Origin: Clavelina lepadiformis
Lineage: Eukaryota; Chordata; Ascidiacea; Aplousobranchia; Clavelinidae
Assembly: GCF_947623445.1 (NCBI RefSeq)
Contig: NC_135240.1
Span: 9,176,001-9,240,000, forward strand
DNA: 64,000 bases
Direction of reading: 5' to 3'
Positions 21,582 through 33,200 of the stretch are shown in pieces. The notes under the pieces were generated by a model that ran no database searches, had not been told where the DNA came from, and worked only from the letters and a program-made list of their open reading frames with translations. The position numbers were made by a program, and so were the translations under genes. Position 1 is the first letter of the stretch. Every line of letters starts with the position of its first letter.

Positions 21582-23650
21582 TTAGGAGACATTTAGGGTT
21601 TTATTTTTATTTGTGAATTCATGAAACGTTACTTTACCATCGAGGCAGTCTGCATAACGAGAATCAGCAGCCTCACCTAAATTTCCACAACATTTCATAT
21701 GAGCCACATTTGGATATAGAAAGCCGTGGCAACATAATTTTGTTTGAGTATCATACAAACGACTGTTACAGCAGCGAAGGTATTTGAATTGAACCTTTGG
21801 AAGCTTTCTGAACGTAATAAACAAGTATTTATATAATAATTATAAGAAGCTATCAATAAGGGAATTATGATATTAATTAAGGGTTATTTGAGTTCTTTAC
21901 ACTACAGCACAATATATCAGTCACTCTCTTTTTGCACCTGTGTAAATCTAAACTGCATTTTCTTGTTCCCTATTTTAACAATGTTGTTAGTTTTATTACA
22001 GTATTAAGTTAAGTTCGAAGCGCAGTTCTAAAAAAATTTTTCTTGACAACTTACTTGACTTTTCCACCACAACAGTCTTCATAAGCCGAATTGTAGCCTT
22101 TTTGTAAGCAGCATCTGTCTTCATCAGGTTCCAGTTCACACGAATAAAATTTGTACACTGTATATTTTTTCAAAAAGAGCAATTAAAAAATGTTGTCAAA
22201 AACTCAAAATCGACATCTAAGACTTACATGTGTGAACATTCAGAGCGAGATCATTTAGATTAGCATTCTCTCCACCTGAAAAAAGCTTGCATTTAACAAC
22301 TACAAAATGTGACAGACGTTAAGCAATAGAAGTGCACAACTTACAATATTTTCCAGTGTTAATGTTATACAATTTTGAGGAGTAAGACCTTCTGCTGGCT
22401 AGAAAGCATTCTGCTGCAGCTCTGTCACACTGGCAAACAGATTGCTGGTAAGGGGTATTGATATCTCCATCTAATCAGTTATAAGGAGAGGTTATTAATA
22501 AGATTTTGGACATGTTAATCTCACATCACTAGGTTGTTGTACAATATTTCAGCAGTTTCATACAGAACCAAATGCATTAAAAACTAGCTAGCTGGAAGTT
22601 AAACAAGTGGAAAAGTACAAGCAGGTTAATTTTAGTCTTACGGCATGTGACTTTGTTGTCAGTACAATCAAAAGAATAATCTGTGAAATAGGTTCCACCA
22701 GTAATTTCTGAAAATGTACTAGCTGTAAGGTCTGCATTGTCATAGCATTTGTCGTGGTGATGACAGCATCTGCATATTAAAAATTTACTGATTATCAGTA
22801 TGCCAGTATATCTTTGTCAAAATTTTAGTCCATTCATGATGCAAATCCTTTCGGATAGGAGTGAAGACTGAATGGATAACTCTTGGAAAACGCTAGATAA
22901 AACCTACCTTCATATACAACAATAAACAAACAACACAAAAATATCGGTAACATATCACATTAATAATGACTAATGAGTTTCAAAATAAATTACTTGTCAG
23001 TGTCGTCAAGTGGTCTTCCATGACCTCTAAATCCACAGTAGCAGCCATAATCCCCATATGTTGCAATGATGCTTGCCCACGGTTGAAGACATTGTATCAC
23101 ATTTTGAAAATTGAGTAAACTTCTCTTGGTTCGAATGTGAGGGTCACCTAAACATGGCAATACAACATGTTTGTAAAAGTTTAGCAATGTATACACACTA
23201 TACAGTACTGGGCATAAGTCTATATAATACAGTGTTAAAATGACAGGAGTCAAACATTTTGATAACTTGACTTGAGTCAAAGTTCCTTAATGACCCGAGT
23301 CAAATTGCAAAATGACCTGAGTCACGTTATGATGATTGTGACAGTAAAAATTAAAACTTTATATATCAAAAATGGATATTTTTCTAAAAAATTACAACTC
23401 TCAATAATGTTATAATAACCAGTTTAATGCAACGTATACTGTGACTTAAAAATAATTTTTACGTTAAATTTCGTCATAAAAATTAGTTAACAAATATGGT
23501 TAGAAAACTCTTTCTGCATCATGCTTTACCAGCTATTTTTGTGGATGCCGAAAATCCGATTGACTCAAGCAATCCTGTAAAACCTTCGTTCACATCTATC
23601 ACAACGCATAGAAGCAAGTCTAATATAACAATTTTATAAATTAATCGCAT
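21582..23650 (-). CDS. secreted phospholipase A2 with C-terminal galaxin-like double-cysteine module
   Basis: Secreted PLA2 hydrolyses the sn-2 ester of phospholipids using calcium. Exons: 23650-23530, 23147-22994, 22769-22642, 22470-22345, 22275-22228, 22157-22055, 21807-21582; 906 nt, 301 residues. Exon 1 gives a hydrophobic signal peptide. A TKR dibasic site then precedes SLLNFQNVIQC, the usual mature N-terminus. Catalytic features are intact: calcium loop YGCYCGFRGHGRP, active-site CCHHHDKCY (His-Asp) and CQCDRAAAEC with the second Asp. The PLA2 domain would end near residue 190. Residues about 200-301 are not PLA2: they have paired cysteines (DRCC, EDCCGG, LRCCNSRLYD, KLCCHGF, MKCCGN), the spacing of galaxin-type repeats. 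The exons are phase-compatible, so fusion is the simplest reading. A merger of two adjacent genes by my model is possible. A candidate acceptor AG lies 16 nt before the ATG. Confidence 0.85.
23241..23325. repeat. four TGACNNGAGTCA palindromic repeats
   Basis: TGACAGGAGTCA, TGACTTGAGTCA, TGACCCGAGTCA and TGACCTGAGTCA begin at 23241, 23268, 23291 and 23313, in intron 1 of the PLA2-like gene. They could be the subterminal repeats of an old transposon or a cluster of bZIP-like sites. No flanking duplication was found. Confidence 0.7.
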
Positions 23651-23666
23651 TTTAAATCCAGATAAA

Positions 23667-23668
23667 CT
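23667..23668 (-). promoter_or_regulatory. candidate trans-splice acceptor of the PLA2-like gene
   Basis: Minus-strand AG (ACGTTAG) 16 nt before the start codon at 23650. The pyrimidine tract is poor, so confidence is lower than for OS9 or the fibrillin-like gene. Confidence 0.3.
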
Positions 23669-23699
23669 AACGTCTGTAATATTAAACTTATGACTTATT

Positions 23700-26600
23700 T
23701 TTTATTGTAAGTACATCTAAACAAAAGCAAGTGACGATTTCACCGTAAGTCGGTAACGCCCGTTGTTACAGATAGGAGGTTAGGTTTAGGAGAATGTGTA
23801 TGAAAAAAGTTGATTTTAGCTTTGTAGGGTCTATTTCAAATTAAATTTTAAGATTAGAAGGAAGATTTAGGTTACTACGTTATAACCTTAGGTTACTCTG
23901 GAAAATAGCTTCGAACGTACGATTTTTTCCAGTGAAATAGTGACAGCCATAACAAACTGTTTAACACTTCACTGATCACTGTATTTCTACAGCAAATATA
24001 TGTGCAAAATAACAGCAAAAAATTCATTACTATTCCGGGCATATTCCACGTTTCATAGCTAAGCAATTATACAAATTCTAACATTTAAGTGTTGTTACAC
24101 AATAAAGTCCTATTTCTTTGGAATTTTTGCTATCACATTACGCTTCTTTCATTGTTTTGCGTGTGCCAATACATTGTAATTTATATGTAGGCTAATTGTG
24201 ATGTTCTTCATGAACTTGACACAATATTACGTAGTTCAGTGTATTATAACAACGCGCAATAACCTTTGTAGTTATCTAAGCCATTAATCGGCCAATGTTG
24301 CCAAACATAATAACCTTCCTAGCCTATCCAGTTAAATGTTTCTATTTTTCTTCGGTTGTAAGTTAACTTCATACAAAACCTAGCCAAAATGTTGAATCCC
24401 TTGCTGTATATCTCAGATACCACGTACGATAATCCGCTTACTGTGCCGTCATTCCCATCAATGACATTTCGTAAGTCTTAATACTCGATCGGCTTCGAAA
24501 GGGCGTGATCGTTTGTTCAATACGCCGCATACCAACCATTGAAAAACTAAGCGCGCGTGAAAGAAACCATATCAACAGCTTATGGTCTTATGCGGTCGAA
24601 TGGCGATAGTGCGATCATGTGATCAAACTGACCTGGAGTAAACCCAACTGATAGGTGAACTTTTATAAACCAATAATTCATTCACACGCGCAGTTCTTTC
24701 AATGAAAGTATTTTGGCTGTGACGACAACTAAGAAACTTGAAAGGATCGTGCATCAAAGTATAAAAAATAGACTGACACTATTTCAATGGAAAAAATCGT
24801 ACGTTCGCAGTCAGTTTTCACAATTCTTGTTAACTTAACTTAAATATTATAGCATAGTAACCTAAATCTACCTTTTAATCCAATTTCACTTTTAAAAAAT
24901 CACCATAGTTAAAAAGTATAAATTTTCAGAGACTTTTTCTGTCCCTCAAAACGCGGCTGTATAAACCGCACGTAACATTATCATTACCTTGTGATATTGA
25001 TAAGAATTACTGTTAATCTTCGGTTGTTTTTACAGTTAATAACATTTCACACTTCTTGGGATGGCAAACGTTTGTGTTAAGTGCTTCTTAACTTGCGGTA
25101 CCGGTATCGATTACAATACAACTTAAACCTCAATACCGTTTAAGCTTTATGACACTTGGCAGTTGATGATGATAAAACATTTACTTAATTTCCGTGGAAA
25201 GACAACGGTATTACCATAAATTCGTAAGCGTGCAAAATTTAGTCATAAACCCTTCAAAATTTAATCTAAGCTGGATTATGACGTAGCAGGCACTTGGCGT
25301 TAGTAGGTTACTACAGTACATCCAGGCGAGGACGTGCAGCAAATCATACAGACGACCAGCCCTATACAATCGTATGTTCAAACGTTTAAATCCCAAAATA
25401 TTTTTTGGAAAACATAAATTCTTTTACATAATTGAACGCATTATGGCATGGTATGATAATCTTAATCCTCGGACTGAGAAAAGTCTTTGGTTCTTTGCAC
25501 TAGAAATCATAGGCGATCAAGCCCAGGTTACCGAGCTAGCCATTGTGTTAGTTCCTATTGATATGCGCTTTTTGTTTTTTTTATATCGTATTGCCCGAAT
25601 TGGACACTGTGCTACATTCATTAGGACCACCGAACAGGAACAAGCGTTTCATCAAGAGCTCGATGAAAGCCCACCTGGTATCGAACACGGGCCGCATTAT
25701 TAGAAGCCCACTGCTTTCTATATAGGCCTAATAACCAAGTGTCTATCTAGCCGTCTATTTTCTGTTGGATTTAAAGACATGAGTTAATGCTGGAAAATAA
25801 AGGCAAGAAAAATGGCGGTAATGGAAAATGATGGTAATAATTACTATCATAGTTACTGATCAGTGAACTGATCAATTATTTGAAATTTAAAAAAAAATCT
25901 AGTAAACTTGGGAAACTCCCTTTAGCGAAATTGTGATGGAACCTTATTTGATTGGTCAGTAAACGACGACGAAAAAAAGCCTTGGGTTAGTCAAGTTAGG
26001 CTTACCTCAGGCCAGTGCTCATTGGTTCTCAAACTTTTCCAGCCGCGGATCCCTACTGGATTTTTTAAAACTATCATGGAACCCTTAGCTGTATTTCTGA
26101 ACAGACTATAAAATTATTTAGCCATCGTGAAAAAAGTTGTTTATTGAAAATTTGAATTAGGCCTATTATGTTAGCTTAGGCCTGTTAGGGTTTTGTAAAC
26201 CTAATCCGGAGGAAATAAAACTAAACGCAATACGATAGATTAAATAGGCTAATAAGGAAAGCAAGTATAATGACGTCACCAGGTTTATCATATCGAGATA
26301 AGGACTATCGGCATATGGGTCCGAGTTGACCAGTTATGTGAAATCGCAACACCCATGCAGTTAGCAGAGATTAGGCTAGCAATCATTGACTGAAAATCAA
26401 CGATTGCGTCTGATTCTTGCCCACCGGCACTTGTCAGTTTTGGTTGTTTGGCGCAGCCAAGATCTTGCTGAAAACGGCCATACTCTACAGTTCGGCCAAA
26501 TAACCTACTGATCTCAGCATGATATTATGAAACCAACCGTCCTTGGTTCAGTGCTAAGCATCCGCACGGGATTACTCTTATTTTATCTGGTCTCCTTCTC

Positions 26601-27549
26601 TTTTTTATCAGCTAGAACCATAGATTCTATTGTTTGCAGTCTGTCGCTTTGTCATGGCCATGTCCTAGCTGAACTTTAGGGTAGGTAGAAGTTAGAACCA
26701 TTAATGAATAGAATGTAAGGCAATGTTGCCTACTGAATAAGCTTATCTGGCTAATAGAGCCCTAAAGGTAAAAGATAAGTTGCATTTGCTTTAAATTATT
26801 CCAACACTTTGGATGATAAATAATAGAATTATTTGCCAAGCATTAATCTTTTGTTCTGCAGTAGCCTAGAAAACCTAAGAAGGAAAAGAGAAGAGTAATC
26901 CTGTCCTAATGCTTGGTGATGTGGGAATCAGAATATCACAATAAGATCAGTGGTTATTGTTTAGTTGCCCGTTTTCTATAGCAGTCTATGCATTTTGTGG
27001 TTATTTCTAGTTACAAGATAATTTACGTTAAGTGACGTTTTAAATGCTTAAAAGCCAACCCAATCAGTTTTTGAAGTTTGGTAAGGTTTCAGTGTTGGGA
27101 TTGTATCGTTTAAGTTTGATTATCACTACTGGTCATTAAGCCGAAAAAATTATATGTTCGATTGTTGTAAGCTATTTTTCACAGTTTCTTCTTAATCTAA
27201 CTTAATTATTTTAGTATATTAGCCTTATCCAAATCTTTTTATTAAACTTAATTCGATCTGAGTGAGATCTTAAATAGATAAAATCAACTTATTGCATACC
27301 CATTCTTCTAACCAAGCCTATCTTTAAGAAACGCTAGAATGACCTATTTATGGTGAGATAGTTACTTTCTTTAATTTTTGTCATTTTCATGAGGAACAAA
27401 AAAGTTATTGGTAGATTAACCTTTTAGATAAATATAGGAAGCCCAAACTTGTTAGGATCTAGTGCAGAAGTGTACAACCCTGTGATACATTTGTATTGTA
27501 GACCACTGCTACCCAAATTGTGACATCAATTGGGAGTACACTTATAATG
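23700..27549. other. gene-poor stretch
   Basis: No recognised gene. A 109-residue frame on plus at 25374-25703 (containing MAWYDNLNPRTEKSLWFF) has no family I recognise and no splice context; I treat it as unsupported. A single transposon-end-like sequence lies at 26029-26110. Confidence 0.5.
26029..26110 (+). mobile_element. solo left end of a hAT-like element
   Basis: CATTGGTTCTCAAACTTTTC followed by CAGCCGCGGATCCC and ATCATGGAACCC closely resembles the start of Charlie-type hAT elements. The matching right end and target duplication were not found nearby, so it looks like an old truncated copy. Confidence 0.45.
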
Positions 27550-27557
27550 CTGTAGAC

Positions 27558-28797
27558 CAAGAGTCTCAAACACGCGGCCCGCAACAATGTTTTGTGCGGC
27601 TCGCGTACTGCATTTTCAAGTATTTGACAATTCAGATTTGAAAAGTTAAAATTCACTCTAAAATTGCTCCGAAGATTTGAAACTACTCATTAAACTTTTC
27701 TATCACATCACTTCCAAACTCTACCATTTATGCGGTGAAAGATCTGGTATTACGTCACATTGCCTATTCACTTCTGTACAGTTGTCACAATAACGTTGGA
27801 AATTGCACCAATCAAGTGTTAGTGGAATTGGTCATAATGTTCAAATTGGTTGTCGAGGTGTAAGCTAGCCTAGTATTGAATAAATTGATATAGTTTAAAA
27901 AGCTAAATTACACATGTCTTCTGCTTCGAAAAAAAAGAAAAATCACAGATGAAAGGAGAGTTTTTCAAGATAAGTGGTAGGAGTTATACTTTATCACCGC
28001 GGTCAGAGATACTAGTCATTGCCTTATTTACCAGCAAAAGATAGCTGTTATGAAGAAGTATAACATGCGTCGGCACTTCAAAACAATGCATGCTTACCAG
28101 GGCAAAGTAAGAGAAGAAAAAGTTAAACAACTGAAATCAACATTTTGCAAACAAAGAAGTTTCTTTGCCAATATTAATCACTCCAACGAAGATTCTGCAA
28201 AAACGAGTTTTGTTATCAGTAAAATGATAGCAAAGTCATCACGGCCCTCTACCGAGGGTTTGTTCATAAAAGAATGCCTTGTAAAAGCAAGTGACATTTT
28301 ATGTCCAGGTAAAAAAAAACTGTTTGAAGGCATAAGCTTATCCCCAAATACAGTTGCAAGTAGGGTCACAGATTTAGCTGCAAATGTGGAGAAACAATTA
28401 GTTGCAACGGTAAAAGACTTCGAAGCATTTTCGATTGCCCTTGATGAGAGCACAGATTTTTCCAACACCGCACAATGTGCTGTGTTTATCAGGGGTGTAG
28501 CCTGTATTCAAAATCTGACGGAAGGTCACGTATCACTGATGGACATCTGCAAGCAACTCTGACATTGGTTTCTGCTGATTCTGGACATTCTGGGAAGCCC
28601 AATATCGATGTCCTTGTCCATGAAAAACGCTGCCAGTTAAGTAGCCAGAACAAAAAATAACTAGCTTAAATCATCAGCCCATTTGCTTTATCTCTTATTG
28701 TGTTCTTGATGGTTGACATTTCATTGTGAATTGCGGCCCTTGGGCATTTTACAAGTCCTCATTTGGCCCCCAGAGCAATTTGAGTTTGAGACCCTTG
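27558..28797 (+). mobile_element. hAT element F carrying a decayed transposase
   Basis: A 1240-bp element with ends CAAGAGTCTCAAAC and GTTTGAGACCCTTG (13 of 14 inverted match). It has a perfect 8-bp duplication CTGTAGAC at 27550-27557 and 28798-28805 (central TA, the Buster-type pattern). GCGGCCCGC/GCGGCCCTTGGGC lie near the two ends. It contains the transposase relic listed separately. The full-length element would need roughly twice this length, so this copy is an internally deleted derivative. Confidence 0.93.
27914..28562 (+). pseudogene. hAT transposase relic (GTF2IRD2/ZBED-like type)
   Basis: The reading resembles the N-terminal half of hAT transposases of the GTF2IRD2/ZBED group. There is a basic start at 27914, a BED-finger-like end with YNMRRHFKTMH, then KQLKSTF, the FVISKMIAKSSRPSTEGLFIKE block and IALDESTDFSNTAQCAVFIRGV. 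Breaks: a frameshift in the A-run near 27930, an in-frame TAG near 27981, a lost finger cysteine (CLIY where CLIC is usual), and a frameshift or stop after FIRGV. The C-terminal catalytic/dimerisation half is absent. The longest intact frame is 28050-28562 (170 codons). It cannot encode an active transposase. Confidence 0.85.
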
Positions 28798-28805
28798 CTG
28801 TAGAC

Positions 28806-30270
28806 CAACTTATTGCCATCAGGATGTTGATTTTTTGTTACGCCAACAAATTGCATTTTCATAGAGTTACCATGTCAGCATGCAATACATCGCAAATAAC
28901 TTTTCATTGTCATATACTTTTTAAGCAGCTCATTAAAGTTGTTTTAAAGTCACTCACTTGCTAATTTTTGGATAAATAATTTTTGAAACAGGGAATTTTC
29001 TCATGGAATTGCCAATATTTCTGGTATTGCCAATATTTTTATGAGAACAATCTCTGCGACCAGGCACCACTACGGGAAAAAATGGCTAAAAAATTCAGAT
29101 GAAACACATTTAAATTGATATAATCGGCATAACCTAAGCCAACATGATCTGTGGTGTAATTTTAGTTTGAACTAGGAATGGTACAAGTTGAATTTGTGTC
29201 AAGGTATTCAGCCAACTATCGGAATATTCATATATTGATTGACAATATTCCGCCTCCATATTTCAGTACTAGCTAGTCATAAATTGAGATTGAATATTGC
29301 AATGTTTGATTATAATTTTTGACCTGGGTATCGTGTTAAAGTACTTTAGGTTTTTTATTGCCAATGCTGCATATTTTATCGTTACAGAAACAGAGTGTTT
29401 CAAAAAAAATTTACTAAATTTAATTAATTAATATACAATAATGGATACAAATCAGTCACCATAGACAATAACTATATTGTTATAATTGCATAGTTTTTCA
29501 TAAATATGGTTAACTTTGTTATCAGCAACTACTAGATATACAACCATAATTTCAGTTACAAACAGTTTACTTTTGAAACACCATGTAAAAACTTAACATT
29601 ATCTTTCAATTGCGCAATATTAAATGTATTCTCGGCACATGTGGCACTATGCCAAAGTATGGCTCAGTAAGGTAGCCTTCAACTATGTGAGCATGAGAAT
29701 AATAAACACCAATAACCAATTGAAGTAGCAGCAAGAGATAGCATTGCCATTTGTCGTTTTCCAGGATAGTACAATACTATTCTGATGCTCTCTATACAGG
29801 TGCTTAAGGTTACGTTACCATTTATCAACAAAATGCAATCCCACCGCATATTACGAAAGGAAGGAGCTTGCGTACCACCTGAAACATCCTTGCGTCACTA
29901 ATTGGAAGTGTACCATTGGCTGGTAACTGCTGCACTAAGCGGTTTTTCACTGGCCATTAGAAGTTATGCCGTCTTCACAGGGGCGGCATTCCTCATGCAG
30001 CAAGGATGAAAGACACAAAATAGACATAGATATAAAATATAATTGTGAGACATAAAATAAAAGGAAATTGCGCTAATTTCATTGAGTACATTTTCCAATT
30101 TGAGTTCTTCAGAAAAAATGTTGCTTCAGATCTGACTGTTGAGCACAATGTTTCTTTTATTTAAATTTCAAGAAAAAGTTTCTTGTTGTTTTGAAACATT
30201 TTGTAAGTTTGGAAGGTTATCAGATGACATAGCTACATACCTCTATTGCATAGGTAATATTGCTTTATTA
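28806..30270. other. intergenic upstream of OS9
   Basis: No gene recognised. There is a short local duplication, ATTGCCAATATTT twice around 29011-29040. The OS9 promoter should lie near the right end. Confidence 0.5.
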
Positions 30271-30277
30271 ACTTTTC

Positions 30278-30279
30278 AG
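30278..30279 (+). promoter_or_regulatory. candidate trans-splice acceptor of OS9
   Basis: TTATTAACTTTTCAG ends 8 nt before the OS9 ATG (30288). It has a strong pyrimidine-rich acceptor and very short leader. Confidence 0.55.
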
Positions 30280-30287
30280 TGATAACA

Positions 30288-33200
30288 ATGGTATTGGATT
30301 TTGATGCTATTTTAGGATATTTGGTGTTTCTATTTTTCTGTATCGAGTTAAATGTTGATGGTGGATTTCTAAATATAGAAGAGCTAAAGGAACAAAAATA
30401 TGTTGTAGACATTCTGCAAGATCCTATTAATGCAGCAGAGGTACCTGTTATGAGCTACTTGACCTAATATATTTTACCTAGTTAAATAACAGTATTTGGT
30501 TGTTATATATGCTCAATCGCGATACTTGCATCATTATTATAAAAAATTTCTAAATGAGGTCATTATTTGACTAGAAAAGAGAATGCATACCTTCACCCAG
30601 TATAGCTTACTTTTAACTGGCATTTTCAGAAATCAAATGCACATTTGTTGCTTTAACCCTGTTTCACTCGATTGTGCTAAGCCACAGCTTGTATGATTTC
30701 ATCTTTTCTTTTGTTTGACCCATTAACAAAAGCGTATTATATATAATTGTTTTCAATGTGTGGTTTGTAGCTTGCAGCTAACTTACTAAGCATAATAATT
30801 TTTCGCTTGGGGTAGTTGTTGCAATTGTTGAAGCCTTTTTTTAGTAATTTGAAAATGTACAAGTGCAACCATGGACACCAGCTTTTTTCAATCGATTAAT
30901 TATTATAGGTTAAACTTTTTATCTGTAGCCATCAAGTAATGTTATCTTAAGCATAGTGTTATTTTAATGTTTCATAATGTTATTTGTTTTACACTCTATA
31001 CACAATCACAACTTTTTGTTATGTTCTCTCAATTTGTTTAAATTTTTGCTTTTAAATGATTTCATATCTTTTTTAACTTGTTTCAGGTCAACCTATCTGA
31101 AGGTCTTCAGCTTGCCTCAAAACATGGACAAAATTATTTCTGTAAATTTCCAGAGAAAGTTTTGAAAATGGCTGGCCAAACCGACACTGAAGTAAAAACA
31201 TATAAGTTCATACAATTTATGGTTATGACTTGCCACTAAAGTTACTAGTACAAATAAATCTGCCATTGATATGTTGTTACACCAGGCACATGTGTGTTTA
31301 AAATAGAGAATGCATGTTAATATGCAACTATCATGCTTTTAGTCATACTGATGGTACCATATACTGATATTTCTTGTTATTGAATATTTCGTTTGCAGAG
31401 TAGATTACCGAGCTCATATCCCATAACTAAGCTTTTGGAATCTCTTAAGGAAGAGCCATGCATGAAGATTGTAAATGGCTGGTGGACATATGAGCTCTGT
31501 TATGGAAAGGAAATCCAACAATATCATAGTGATGGTAGATTTACATGTTCTAGTTTTTCAAGTTTTGCCTGGGCCTTAAATTAACATACTATGTTATCTT
31601 CATCATATACTAAGTAGAGTTTTGCTTGTTGGGCACCATTTGCAGTTTCACCATATTTTGGTACTTTTTGTAAGATTAGTAAGTCTACAATTTCCTTGTT
31701 ACAAAAATACACATGTGTGTTTGTTAGATGGCGTGCCAAGTGGCGACATCATTAGTTTGGGCAATTTTGAATCTGACTTTGACTGGAATGATGAGAAACA
31801 GATAAAAGAAAAGATGTTCAAAAGGTCTCATGTGCAACGTTATCACACACAGTATTATACAAATGGTACAAAGTGTGATGTCATCAATCATAAACGGGAC
31901 ACAGAGATTAGGGTGAGTGAGTACCCCTTTTACCAAATCTTAAGGTGATAGTATTGTTGTACATTATTACAACAAGCACTAGTCGCTATCTTACTCATCA
32001 CTCTGAAGAAAGCAACAATTCACATACCAGTATGGGAAACTTCAGTTTGCAACATATACAGCTTTGTTACATGTGCAATGAAAATGTTATGATGTTTTAG
32101 AGTTATTTTTGTTCATTAATTAAGTTTCTGTTTTAAAAATTTCCTTTACCACCCTGTGAGCACTTTCTTTCAAACTTGTATCTGTTCATTTTGTTCCAGT
32201 ACTACTGTGATGAATCAGCGACTGAAGCATACATTGAACGTGTTGATGAACCCTCCACCTGCTCATACATTATAACTGTAAGAACCCACATCCTCTGTCC
32301 TCATCCTCACACAAGATTGATTGCTGCCTCCAAATCTTATGACATTGTCTGTCAACCTATGCTCTCATCTAGTAGTTACAACCAGTACCATGATCGATTA
32401 TCACGTAAGTTATTAAATTTAAGTAAGTTTACAGTTATTAAATGGTTTGCTTTGAATCGCATGTGATTAATAATGGTAAAAAATTAAGTTTCGGTGATTT
32501 CCAGATGATGCTTTACGAGCATATGAAGAAGCAAATGCTTTACTGAAAGAGAAAAGAAATAGATTGCTACAGCTGCTGTTAGAGATGAAGAAAAGTCAGG
32601 TTAGCAGTAATGTTTAACCAATGCATCAAAGTTTGGTTTATAACTGCATAAGTAATAGATTACATTTAACTTATCTGCATTGTAATGTAGCTTCTGAAGT
32701 ACATTTTTGATTGTTTTAAATTACTCATGGGAGTTATATATTATACAGTTTTTTTTGTTGTTATAGACTCAAATCAAGACTATGGACATGGCTTCCCCGC
32801 TTTCCTACTCTGGTTTGTAAACATAAGTAGCATACAAACATGTTTTCATTGCGTAGTATTCATCATGCATTGGCTTAACATGGCATTGTTAAATTTGCTT
32901 AACTAATTGCTGAAATTGACGACAACGGTTATAAGTAAAAGTATTGTAATTAACCTTTAAACTAAAGTCAGTAAAATTCACCACGGTTTTTGCATTTTGC
33001 AGGAAGTGGTGAAAGCTTTCCTGATACGGCCTTGGAGCAGGTGAATCAATTTTCTAAAAATTTTTTGCTGTGATACCTCGCAAATACAGATTGATGAATT
33101 TATCTACTTTTTTCAGTTGAGTCAGCCCAATGATCAGTACGATATGACAAAAGAAAAAGCAATTGGATTCATTGAACGCTTTGCCCCAGTGTAATGTTTT

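Noticed and set aside
25374..25703. 109-residue plus-strand frame in gene-poor DNA
   Set aside because: Length alone is not convincing; no family or splice evidence.
28178..28468. 96-residue minus-strand frame
   Set aside because: Antisense of the transposase relic in element F.
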